Positions 54,761-64,000 of a stretch of DNA of 64,000 nt are shown here, one piece after another. The position numbers were made by a program, and so were the translations under genes. Numbering within the stretch: position 1 is the stretch's first letter; each line of letters starts with the position of its first letter. The notes under the pieces were generated by a model, which saw only the letters and a program-made list of their open reading frames with translations, searched no databases and was not told where the DNA came from. Source of the stretch: Haberlea rhodopensis (Eukaryota > Streptophyta > Magnoliopsida > Lamiales > Gesneriaceae); contig CAJQUN010001220.1 of the NCBI GenBank assembly GCA_907163345.1, positions 1 to 64,000 of the forward strand, written 5' to 3'.

Positions 54761-54766
54761 AGTCAA
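54761..54766 (-). promoter_or_regulatory. W-box TTGACT upstream of the VQ gene
   Basis: On the gene's strand CTTTTTGACTTGG contains TTGACT, a WRKY-binding W-box, about 148 bp before the start codon. VQ proteins work with WRKY factors, so feedback control is plausible; this is inference. Confidence 0.45.
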
Positions 54767-54779
54767 AAAGATTGTTTGA

Positions 54780-55480
54780 AATTGGAAGGTAGACGTTGAT
54801 GGTGAGTGGGGTTGGACTTGGAACAACAAGTCCAACTGGAACCAGAGAATTGGAATTTCACACAAGGATAGGGGTTAGAGTGGAAATATGTGTATTTGGC
54901 TAATTTTAAAAAAAATTGTAATTTTTTTTAAAAAAAATCAAAATTAGTGTACTGTTTTTTTTTTTAAAGAAACTAATGTGAAACGCATGCCCCCAATGCG
55001 TTTTTTACTTTTTACAAAAATATATTTTTTATTTTATGCACAAAAAACGCATATCATGTATGTATTTTTTGTGTATATGTACATATATGTGTGCCAATGT
55101 GTGAGAGAAGATGAGAGAAATGGGGTTATGTGTGTGGGAGAGGGGAAAAAAGTAGGGTTCTGATATGTGAGATAGAAGGGTCGTGTGTGTGTGATGGAGC
55201 TAATTTAACAAATTTAAATTGTTAAAGCATATATTTAAAATACTAGTAGAGATATCAGAAAATATAAATAAATTAATATATCAACTATTTTAGATCAATT
55301 ATATTGAATTGCTCCATAAATATAGCCTAAATTGAAACGAAGAAATTGTCAAACCAACTTTCGATGATTGTCATTGACTTGGAAAATGCCAATTCAATGA
55401 TATCATAATCAATGAACTTAGACTTTGATAAGTGTAATTATTATTGTGAATAAATCTCAAATGAAAAAAAAACAGACAAG
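54780..55480. other. Upstream and intergenic DNA of the VQ gene
   Basis: 54780-54880 may belong to the promoter. 54900-55200 is low-complexity (A/T runs; GTGTGTGAGAGAAGATGAG-type purine/GT stretch). No gene is seen. Confidence 0.4.
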
Positions 55481-55727
55481 TGTTTGGATATATGTATTTT
55501 ATCTGAATAGAAGGATTTGATTTGAGAATGCATTTGAATCTTGGATTTGAAATGACGTATATCTCATGGGCATTTCAAATCGATTATAATTATCATCACA
55601 TTTACATAAACTAGTAAATATGTGGATTTGAAATACACATAATACAAATTCATCAAAATAATTAAATGGATTTTAAGTCAAAGATTGAAATGCATGGCTT
55701 CAAATCCTTCGATCCAAATACACCATC
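55481..55727. mobile_element. MITE-like element of about 250 bp
   Basis: The left end GTGTTTGGATATATGTATTT, followed by GAAGGATTTGA, and the right end, read on the - strand as GTGTATTTGGATCGAAGGATTTGA-like, form imperfect inverted repeats. The inner arms also pair (AATGCATTTGAATC with GATTGAAATGCAT). AT-rich, non-coding. No clear target duplication, so the superfamily is open (hAT or Harbinger type). Confidence 0.6.
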
Positions 55728-56417
55728 ATGTTATTTGAGGAAACAAAGTTTCCGTCCTTCCAAAAGTCACCTTAACCTAAATGGGTTTGAAAATGTATTC
55801 TTGAAGTGACTTCGTATGCACATATTAATTAGTCAATAAAACTGGTCGACTCCGTGTCCGCTTGATAGCTCAGTTGAACTAACCCGTGTCCACTACAACT
55901 ATAAGCAATTGTGATTTGGTCAATAATTGTAATTATAATTTGTAGACCTAAAATATTTTAAAGATAAAGGGTCGTTGATCGTATTATTTTTTCCGCCATT
56001 TCTAAGACCGAAAGTGGTCGGAAGAGTGAATCATATTCTCGAACATCAAACAAATGGGACCACGTTATATAAATATCGGTGGCAACCAATTTCCTCATCC
56101 GATGACCCATTTGTTTGTTTGATGGACTAGGAATCTGTACAAAAAAAAATCATTCGTGAGATTTGTTAGTATGACTTTAGATTACCAATTACCGAGAAAA
56201 ATGGTGGAGTTTGGTAGAAGAGTTAGGTATATAAAACTGTAATTGGGGTGCAACCCACAAAAAGTTGGACATAATTTGTGGAGTAACTAGATCTCAACCC
56301 CGAATTAATTCCTGCAAAGGGGCCTTCTTCCATTGCTAATGGGCCTGGATCATTCAGAAAATTGAGAAGTACCAAAATGCAGCACAACTATAACAAGGTC
56401 TACCTAGAAAATAATTA
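55728..56417. other. Intergenic DNA
   Basis: No gene is supported. A tRNA A-box-like phrase (GATAGCTCAGTTG, 55863-55875) occurs without a matching B box. Confidence 0.4.
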
Positions 56418-57117
56418 GGGGAAATTACACATTGGTACTGTTTTCAGAAAGTTAATTCAAATAAGTCTGGCAAAAAATATTGTTTATAAAAAAATACATG
56501 TAGGAGAGAATTAAATTCACATAAGTTCACTTTTTAAAGAGTTGGTTTGCAAATGTATTTTTTAGTTCCCAAAATATCCTTAAGTTATAAAAAACTCTAA
56601 ACCTAATTTCACATTAACTCTTTACTTCATTCATATTCCCCCTCTGCACGTATATCTCCAATTTTTCGGCCATTATCAGATCATTATTTTCTTCATCATC
56701 TTGTCGCCTCATCTCGTCGCCCCGGCCTAAAAATTATTTGCTAAAATGTTATGCACATTAAATATGTTTGAATTGAAGCATCTAAATTGTTCGTAGCATT
56801 TGGAAACTTTTTGAATCGAAGAAAACATCGGGCTACTCTGCACATATAATTTCCGAATCTACTATGCGCATTCCATCGTGTGTGTGCATATACTGTGTGT
56901 ATGTGATTATAAATTTGAACACCGATGCTAAATTTTAGATGGCGAAAGTTCGTTGGTATGTTTTTTTAAAAAAAAAAAAATCTCCCATGGCTTTTGATTG
57001 ATGCATATGTATGAAGAAGTAAGGTATGCATTGGTGTCCGAGCTTATTTGTTCATTTCCAAATTTTACAGTCTGGCATCAAGATATTGCAACGAAGAAGA
57101 TGACCCAGAGAAAAAAT

Positions 57118-57478
57118 AATTGGTGCACGAAAATTATAATAAGTAACTGGTGCACGAAAATATAACATTGGTGCACGAAAATCATAAAAAAGTAATTGGT
57201 GCACGAAAATATAACCTTGGTGCACGAAAATCATAAAAAGTAACTGGTGCACGAAAATAATAAACATAATTGGTGCACGAAAATGATAAAAACTAACTGG
57301 TGCATGAAAATTATAAAAAGTAACTGGTGCACGAAAATATAACATTGGTGCACGAAAATATAACACTGATGCACGAAAATAAAAACACTGGTGCACGAAC
57401 TTTGTGTTAATTAACTGATGCACTAAATTTACAAAAAACAAATTGGTGCACGAAATATAATAACTGGTGCACGAAATT
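57118..57478 (+). repeat. Left array: GGTGCACGAAAAT repeats
   Basis: About fifteen GGTGCACGAAA units spaced irregularly by 10-20 AT-rich bases. Their sequence is inverted in the array to the right. Confidence 0.92.
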
Positions 57479-57482
57479 AAAT

Positions 57483-57788
57483 GGTTCGTGCATCACCTAC
57501 TTAATTGTATGGTTCGTGCATCACCCAATTGCGATTATGATTCGTGCATCACATACTTTTTCTATGTTTCGTGCATCAGTGACTGATTTTAACTTTCGTG
57601 CATTTATTACTGATTTTCAATTTCGTGCATCAGTAGCTGATTTTAATTTTCGTGCATCAATTACTGATTTTTCGTGCATTAGTTACTGATTTTTCGTGCA
57701 TTAGTTACTGATTTCAATCTTTCGTGCACCAGTTACTGTTAATAATTTTCGTGCACCAGTTATTTTTTATAATTTTCGTGCACCATTT
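57483..57788 (-). repeat. Right array: inverted repeat units
   Basis: About twelve TTTCGTGCA[T/C]CA units, the reverse complement of the left array's core, with spacers such as GTTACTGATTT. Confidence 0.92.
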
Positions 57789-58257
57789 ATTTTTTATCTG
57801 GGTCATCTTCTTCGTTGCAAATTTCAGACTGTAAATTCTGAAAATGAGCAAAGAAGCATGGACACCAATGCATAATAACTAAAAAACCTCAAAAGGTAAC
57901 AAACAGTATATATATACTCTCACACACATACACACACAAACACACACACACACTGGAATTGAAAAAAAAATCTGGAACGAAGTGATGAAACAGAAAATCG
58001 GAAAGATGAAGAGAAAAACCAACTGTAAGATATCGTAACTGGCGAGAGAGATTACGAGGAGATTTGAATCACAGTGGTTCAAGAAAGAGATTTAACGAAT
58101 TGCTGTAACAGATTGAAAATTTTTTAGATTACCGCCTTTTCTTATTAAAGGCACTTTTGTCATTTTAACCTAAAGTTGACTTAAATGATTACAAGTTTTT
58201 TTCCTGGACTAGGATGAATAAAGTTTTACCATTGGGTACCGGCCTGAACTTTCCCCA

Positions 58258-59129
58258 AATAATTATGGGGCACTTACGGGCCGGTACAACTTCCAAAATA
58301 TAAACTCCCTTAGGTCAATTTTAGGTAAAAAGCAACACTCGTCTATGGAGAAGTGTTGTTGCAGTGCTCAAGAACTTCGAACACCCGTCTTTCTTCCCAC
58401 AAGCTCCGCGATTTACTTCAGAAGCATACATATCTTGTATGACTCCATAATTTATGTGATTAAGTAACAATTTTCATCAACGGAAAGCTCATCGCCAGGA
58501 GATTCCTCCAAGTCTGAAGACATTGCTGCTCCATGCCAAACCAACACAAAAAGTCGACGTAACAAGACCAGCCATTCGGTATCGGAACGATTGTTCCGGC
58601 CGTCTGAAATCGGAACAAGACCAGCCGTTCCAAAGTTCCACTTTGTGACAGAATAGCGTATAATGCCATGAACCCTAATTTTTCCGTCGATGTTCTAGAG
58701 TTGTGGGTGTTGTGGGTTAAGAAAAAGCGTGTTAGGTCCAAGAAAAATGAACATAGCAATGGGCCCAAAGTTTTTGTTAGCAATGCCCAACAATTTATTT
58801 AAAGACAACATCAATATTTTGTTTACTAATTTTTAAGACAATACCAATACTTTCTAAAATTCATTTTTTAAAAAACAATATCAATATTTCCTAAATAATT
58901 CAATTTTTTGAATTTTTTTAATAAGTTTTTTAAAATAAATTCGTCTTGTTACCGTTCCGTATAATGTCATTGGAGCTGGAACGGAGGTCTCCGTTCCGGG
59001 CACTGCGACAGCGATGGTGAACCATGATATATACAGATCATATTACAAAAATAAATAGAAAAATCGAGCAATTAGAGCTTCAAATAATATCAAATGAACC
59101 GAAATCAAATTGTGTATTACGGCTGTATA
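58258..59129. other. Intergenic DNA with G/C-richer fragments
   Basis: 58460-58783 (-) has a 107-residue open frame without known motifs. Phrases GGTATCGGAACGATTGTTCCGG (58578) and GGAACGGAGGTCTCCGTTCCGG (58978) are short inverted repeats that may be transposon ends. No gene is supported. Confidence 0.35.
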
Positions 59130-59798
59130 TAGAGCTGTCAGAACGGGCCAGCCCGACCCAAACGGGCTGGCCCGCCCAACCCGCGGCCCAAACGGCCCAA
59201 CCCATTTGGGCCCGCCTCCAGGCGGGTTGGGAAAACCCCAACCCAACCCGACCCGAAGCGGGCCGCGGGTTGGGGCGGGCTGGCCCGCCGAAATACATTT
59301 TTTTTAATTTTATTTTATTTTTAAAAAAAATAAATTTTAAATTTTTTTTAAAAAAAAAATTTCAAAAAAAACTTTCCATCTAAACTTGCCGAACTTGTAA
59401 CTGATGCTAGAAGAATACTGAAACTTGTTTCAGGTTTTATCTATATATTAACACTACTACTAAAAAAACTTGATTAGTGAATCAGTATTTACTCAATTTT
59501 GAAATACTTGTTGCAACTTTCAAGCAAGACCAAGTGAAAAATATATTGTAGATCGAATGCTTCAATGTGATATTGAGTTTTTATCTATGAATTGAGCCTA
59601 AAAAAAGAAATAACACTTTTTTTAAAAAAAAAAAAAATGGGGCCAACCCGCGGGTTGGCCCGCCAAAACCCGCGGCCCTTTTGGGCCAGCCCGTATAGGC
59701 CCGCCTGCTGGCGGGCCTGAAAAATGTTGACCCAACCCGCCTATTTGGCGGGTTGGGTTGGGCCAGGCCCGCGGGCCTGGCCCATTTTGACAGTTCTA
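59130..59798. mobile_element. hAT-type MITE with GC-rich ends (669 bp)
   Basis: The left end TAGAGCTGTCAGAACGGGCC and the right end, read on the - strand as TAGAACTGTCAAAATGGGCC, are the inverted repeats of plant hAT elements. The flanks GCTGTATA (59122-59129) and GCTGTACA (59799-59806) are an 8-bp target duplication with one mismatch. The first and last ~160 bp are GGCCC/GGGTT-rich, the middle is AT-rich. No transposase. Open frames in the GC-rich ends (AxPNPxG-type) are artefacts. Confidence 0.88.
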
Positions 59799-59806
59799 GC
59801 TGTACA

Positions 59807-60992
59807 TGACATATATCACATAATAATTAATCCAATCATAGAAAAAATCCATTGGAAGTTCACGGTCTGCAAGGATATAGAAGAATTTCAGAATTTAGAA
59901 TTCCTTAATTTACAGTTCGAGAAATCCTTGCAGATCGTGATGCACCGTTGAAGAAGATGCGGCGGAACATGAGCGAGGTGGCGGCGGCGGCAGTGGAGGT
60001 GAGAACTTCCTTAGTGGCGGTACTGGTGGTGGTGGGGGGATGAGCTGAAGAATGTGGTGAATAACATGTGTTTTGATCGCAAGAGAAGTTTGAAACGGTT
60101 TTGAAGTAACAGTTTTGATTTTAAGGGTATTTTGGTCCCAAAAAAAGATGTCAGGAACCTTAAGTTCAAAAATTGGGCCTATATAAATAAGTTTCTTCAA
60201 AATTAATTTATATGCAAGATAACTCGGAATGGAATTCTTTTATAAATATTAACAACTTCAGTTTATCACATGGCGGAACAACAGATTGTTGAAAAGGTTA
60301 GGTCCAAAAGTTCATGAGATGTGGAAAAGACAAACACCGGCGTGCAACCGGACACGACTCAATAGATTTTAATGGGTGATACCATAAATTCTTCCCAAGC
60401 ACAAGATATATATAATTTTTCAGTATATTTGTGAACTAGGTTTTGATCCATCAGTATATTTGTGAACTAGGGTTTTGATCCCACTTTATTAACGTTTTTT
60501 TTTTTCCAAATTAAGACTCTACGGGTAAAAGTGAACACAAGCATTGTATACAATCGTTGATTGGGTTTACTTCAACTAACATAAATTTTAGCAAGCACGT
60601 CCAAATAAAATATAATACTAAATATATTCTTACCAAATTCAAGAAGCGCATAAATAAATAAATGTCGTTAAAATCATTATAGTATTACTGATACCAGCAT
60701 CAAATGCATAATACTTCAATTACCATAAAATTTAACAAACACATCCAAATCTTATTTTAGTCAAAACATTTTTAAATTGTACAGTTAACCCCCCAAAAGT
60801 ATCATTTCCTAGTCGGACACGTCCATCGGAAGTGTCCGACACGCCTCTCGAAAGTGTCCGACACGGATGCCTGATTAATATTTATTTTAAAATTAAGAAC
60901 ACGCCACGTGGCGTGTTCGATGGGTGTCGGTGTCCTAAAAAAGTGTACGATGTTACACCAAATGATTTTTAGGAGTGTTCATGCAACATATC
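59807..60992. other. Intergenic DNA
   Basis: 59950-60045 has a GGTGGCGGCGGCGG / GGTGGTGGTGGGGGG-rich stretch, GC-rich against AT-rich flanks, but no clear gene. 60420-60490 holds a short direct repeat (CAGTATATTTGTGAACTAGG twice). 60810-60945 holds GTGTCCGACACG-type repeats and a perfect 22-bp palindrome. Confidence 0.4.
60897..60918. repeat. Perfect 22-bp palindrome centred on CACGTG
   Basis: The half site GAACACGCCAC is followed at once by its reverse complement. Nearby are GTGTCCGACAC-like units (60815-60875). Confidence 0.95.
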
Positions 60993-63014
60993 TGTGAGAC
61001 CCCGATATCACAACAAGTTACTAAGGTGCAATTTAGAGAACTTAAACATTCATGTGAATATATCAGAGTAACGTGTCGTGTTGATTTAACCTGAGCTTTA
61101 GAGATTACAGTACCAAAATGTTTCAAAAAGGAATAACACAATTCCTACAAAGGCACTACATTATAGTCTTACTCTACCCAGTAGAAGCTATACAAAATTT
61201 CTCTAACATGCTAATCCTGTAGCACTCCTTACAGCTCAGCAAAACAACCCCGACCCTGGTTCTCGTCAACAAAAGCACCTACAAAGACAACCCCCAACAC
61301 GTGAGCATAAAACAATTCATATTCAACATAATATGAAAGTAAGGCATAAATGCACAATCCTAAATACAAGCACTTCCTGTATTTCCTGCATTTATAACGC
61401 CCAATGGTTGTCCCTGTACCATAGTTCATAATAAAACACATTATATGAATGTATGGCTTTACAAATGAATGTCATGACATTTCCTCTTTTTCTTGAGTCA
61501 GTCATCATCAGTTATTTTAATGCTTTCTTAATCTCAAACAAGCGGTATCGCATACACGCTTCATCATACTAGCGGTATCTCTTCCTCGCTTAGTATGGTA
61601 TACCTCGCCTCCATGTGCCAGCGAGCCTCCCCCCTCCCGCTCCACATGCGCAGTGGTAAAGCATAAGCATTAAAACCTTAACTGTGATCGCCCTGACTCG
61701 TGGAATACACCTCTTTATCCCACATCACAATATGCAACAACAATGCATAATATGCAACACAATGCATAATAACATGTATCATAATCTTAATGCATCGCAT
61801 TGCATTCATCATGTGTCACACAGACAAACATAAGTACATGTTACCGTTGGGATGCCCGTACGTCGCTTACGTACCTTTCCAAAATGTGGTGTGTTGCAGG
61901 ACTCTATCCCCTGCGCTGTGTAGCTACCTGTGAAGGCTCTACACCAGTGTACAACACAATATTAGATGTCTCATTACAATCCAATATCAAAACTTTAACA
62001 AAATATAACAAATTATATTTTTCAACATTCTGGGTCTCTCGATCGATCGGCCCCTCTTCCCGATCGATCGAGAAGACGCCTAAAATCAAAACCAAGATTC
62101 TGCCCCGCTCGATCGATCGAGATGAAATATCGATCGATCGAGATGCTCTGTTCGAGAAATGTCAACCCAGAATTCTCGAACACCTAAAATCACACCCTTA
62201 AATCCAACATGTAAGACATACAACATGCCCAAATAAACATGCTAATAGTTACAACACACTACCCTGAGTGTATTCATACCAAAATTACACCCCAAACATA
62301 AGCTCATATGCATAAACGATGACCATTTACACAAGTACTCGATCATCTTTTCGGAAACAGGGCAACACATTTTATTTCCAGATTTCCTGAGTACCTCATT
62401 TCATGCTATAATAACTATCACATATAACACAAAGCATGCTCGAACAAACATGCCAAGGGCTTTACAAAACTACCATGCATAAACTCAAATCGAAGGTTCA
62501 CCACAAACCCTTCTAACATGCATGATACCACCTCCTCAAAATCACTCCCTAACCATAATTTCCCAGAAAAACAGGGCATACACCTACCCAGATTTCCGAA
62601 CACCCTTCTTTACATGCTTATATCCTCAACATAAAACATGCAACATGCTCAAGGAAAAAAATACAGAGAGCCTCACAATAACACCATAAAAGCATTTAAA
62701 TCAAAGGTTTCAAGAAACCTAAGCTAACATGCCGTTTTCTCGCCACCTAAAAACATGTACTCAAACAAGTTTAAAACAAAAACAGAGCATGGTTTCTCAC
62801 CCTACTTTGCTCCGATTTTTGAAGGCTTTCCAGGCGATGAAAAGGGACAAGCTCCTCAGAGTTTTTGTAGGGTCTTCCTACCTTAACATCATATTAATAG
62901 CGTATTATGAACTAAACATGTATTAGAGACATCTTAAAGTTCTGGTTGTTATGTGAGCTTAATGTAATTACAGGCCAAAATGAAACTTCAACAGTTAGTT
63001 AATTACATTCCCCA
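60993..63014 (-). mobile_element. Solo Tekay-like LTR (about 2.0 kb)
   Basis: Read on the - strand it shows the Tekay LTR landmarks in the same order as 38330-40379. These are a GATCGATC cluster (62038-62145), CCACATTTTGGAAAGGTACG and CGACGTACGGGCATCCC (61848-61885), TATGGTACAGGGACAACCA (61402-61420), and GCTCACGTGTTGGGGGTTGT (61288-61307). It ends GGGTCTCACA at 60993, against GGGTCCTTACA in the young copy. No primer site or coding DNA adjoins it. It is clearly a different, older family member. The right border (TGGGGAATG on the - strand) is tentative. Confidence 0.65.
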
Positions 63015-64000
63015 AAATGAATGTTAAGGCTAACAAAATCCTGTATCTATCTTCTTATGCTCCTTTAGCTCACCATCTCAACCCGACCCTTAGTCTCGAT
63101 CCAAAAATGTACCTACAGGAACAACTCATCGTGAGCATGTACATCGTTACTTAACATCATGAATTAATGGCATGTAAATAATGCATGGAAATAGTTGATA
63201 ACATATACTTCCTGTTTATAATAGTACTATCCTTCCTTGGTTGTCCCTGTGTCATAATTACGCATATAATCATTAGCTCAAACATGAGTGAATAACATCA
63301 TATTTCATATATAAGCTCACAACAATCCATGTTAATTAGAAATGGGACTGTCCGGGTTCTATTATGACAGCGGCACAATTGGCCCCCTCGCTCGACATAA
63401 CACATCTTATGATACCCATCGCTATGCCTTGATAGCGGATGTATCTCTTATTCAGCGGATGATACCCATCGCTACGCCTTGATAGCGGATGTACCCCATC
63501 GCTCAGCGGATGATACTCGTCGCTACACCTTGATAGCGGATGTACCCCATCGCTCAGTTATGTGAGCGGCAAGACCTTCCTCGCTTGCCCATAATAGTCA
63601 CCGGACATTCAACCATCCTAAGTAGCATAGTCAAACATGCGTCATCATCTTATAAACATTATCATTTCAAACATCATCATCTTTGTTTATCACAATATTA
63701 TCATCATAGACTTATTCATCATAGTCATCATAATCATCATCATAATTACTCATGCAATTAATGCAAGGTCATAGTTTAGGAATGTGTTACCGTATGATGC
63801 TCGTACGTTTCTTACGTACCTTAATTCCAAAAGGAGGAGAAATTGTGGAACTTTATCTCCTTGAGGTTGTTGGTGCCTGGGATGGTTCTACACAACCATA
63901 CAATTCATTATTAGAAGTTAAACAATAGCCCGATACCAAAAATTTAACAAAAATCAACATTTTTCAACTTTTGAACAGTGGCGATCGATCGCTCAAAATG
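63015..64000 (-). mobile_element. Second Tekay-like LTR fragment, cut by the window end
   Basis: On the - strand it has GGTTGAGATGGTGAGC (near 63085), GCTCACGATGAGTTGTTCCTGT (near 63120-63141), AGGGACAACCAAGG (63240), the GGTACGTAAGAAACGTACGAGC block (63800-63825), GAACCATCCCAGGCACC (63865-63882) and a GATCGATC palindrome (63982-63991). This again is the Tekay LTR order. Its 3' end appears to be missing where it meets the LTR on the left. Confidence 0.65.
63408..63557 (-). repeat. Three tandem ~50-bp units in the LTR
   Basis: Units start at about 63408, 63459 and 63509. Each contains GATAC[C/T]C[A/G]TCGCTA, CCTTGATAGCGGATGTA and, in the last two, CCCCATCGCTCAG. The corresponding part of the Tekay LTR at 39660-39820 also has GCGAGGGG-type repeats. 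Confidence 0.85.

Larger units (their letters stand above)
56418..58257. mobile_element. Fold-back element, copy B (inverted TGCACGAAA repeats)
   Basis: The centre is two opposed arrays: about 15 copies of ACTGGTGCACGAAAATA type (57120-57478), then about 12 copies of TTTCGTGCATCAGTTACTG type (57483-57785). Outside them, the left flank (GCATTGGTGTCCGAGC; GCAACGAAGAAGATGACCCAG, 57028-57110) is the reverse complement of the right flank (CTGGGTCATCTTCTTCGTTGC; GACACCAATGC, 57797-57872). The outer ends GGGGAAATTACACATTGGTAC (56420) and, on the - strand, GGGGAAAGTTCAGGCCGGTAC (58256) are a weaker inverted pair. Non-coding; peptides read from the arrays are repeats only. It resembles Foldback or Pack-MULE-type structures. 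Confidence 0.75.

Noticed and set aside
55858..55935. tRNA gene suggested by GATAGCTCAGTTG
   Set aside because: Only an A-box-like phrase is present; no B box, no acceptor stem pairing and no anticodon arm could be found.
57118..57788. CRISPR-like array or repeat protein (open frame of FRAPV-type peptides)
   Set aside because: Repeats flip orientation and spacers are AT-rich and similar; the peptides are by-products of the DNA repeat.
59024..59383. 119-residue frame and its neighbours in the GC-rich hAT ends
   Set aside because: It crosses the TIR and target site of the MITE; its Pro/Ala-rich text comes from GGCCC repeats.

Overview
This window is nuclear DNA from a flowering plant, most likely a eudicot. 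The evidence is GT-AG introns, an intron-containing LEA gene, a VQ-motif regulator gene and a dense nest of plant-type transposons (Helitrons, Tekay- and Reina-type gypsy, Tork-type copia, a Mutator-like element, a hAT MITE). I see no bacterial operons, CRISPR array, rRNA gene or complete tRNA gene. The species cannot be named from what I can see; an asterid is only a guess.

Layout. 1-7413: the right-hand part of an autonomous Helitron on the + strand, with a broken Rep/helicase gene, an apparently intact multi-exon RPA70-like gene and a textbook hairpin + CTAG end. 7414-10153: old LTR-like DNA interrupted by a 1.65 kb solo LTR. 10154-18486: a decayed Reina-type chromovirus, split at 14681-17735 by a 3 kb non-autonomous Helitron that carries a ~960-bp internal duplication. 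18649-19359: a fold-back element. 19899-26399: a young LTR element on the - strand (TSD ATTAT on both sides) without recognisable pol; it carries host-gene fragments (a PLDRP1/At5g39570-like tail and a protein-kinase catalytic loop) and a 1.9 kb tandem-repeat array next to its 3' LTR. 27617-30020: a Mutator-like element (9-bp TSD) with a MULE N-terminal fragment and a decayed plant-mobile-domain (MAIN-like) gene.

The two well-supported host genes are both on the - strand. They are a two-exon LEA group 3 gene with a probable mitochondrial presequence (30797-31589), with a G-box in its upstream region, and an intronless VQ4-like gene (53945-54613) with a W-box upstream. Between them lie a pair of small Helitrons, a fold-back element made of inverted TGCACGAAA-type repeats, a very young Tekay chromovirus (38330-46984, LTRs about 99% identical by eye) with two frameshifts, and a nearly intact Tork-type copia element (46985-~52224) joined abruptly to the cut 3' LTR of the Tekay element. 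From 55480 onward there are a MITE, a second and clearer copy of the fold-back family (56418-58257), a GC-rich hAT MITE with 8-bp TSD (59130-59798), and two Tekay-like LTRs on the - strand that run off the window end.

The genes do not form a pathway. The story is of nested transposition with several kinds of gene capture. The points most worth following are the conserved RPA gene beside a dead helicase, the gene-capturing LTR element with its 3' satellite array, the fold-back family, and the GATCGATC palindrome clusters shared by unrelated LTR-like loci. Protein and element identities rest on recognised motifs read by eye; no database search was run.
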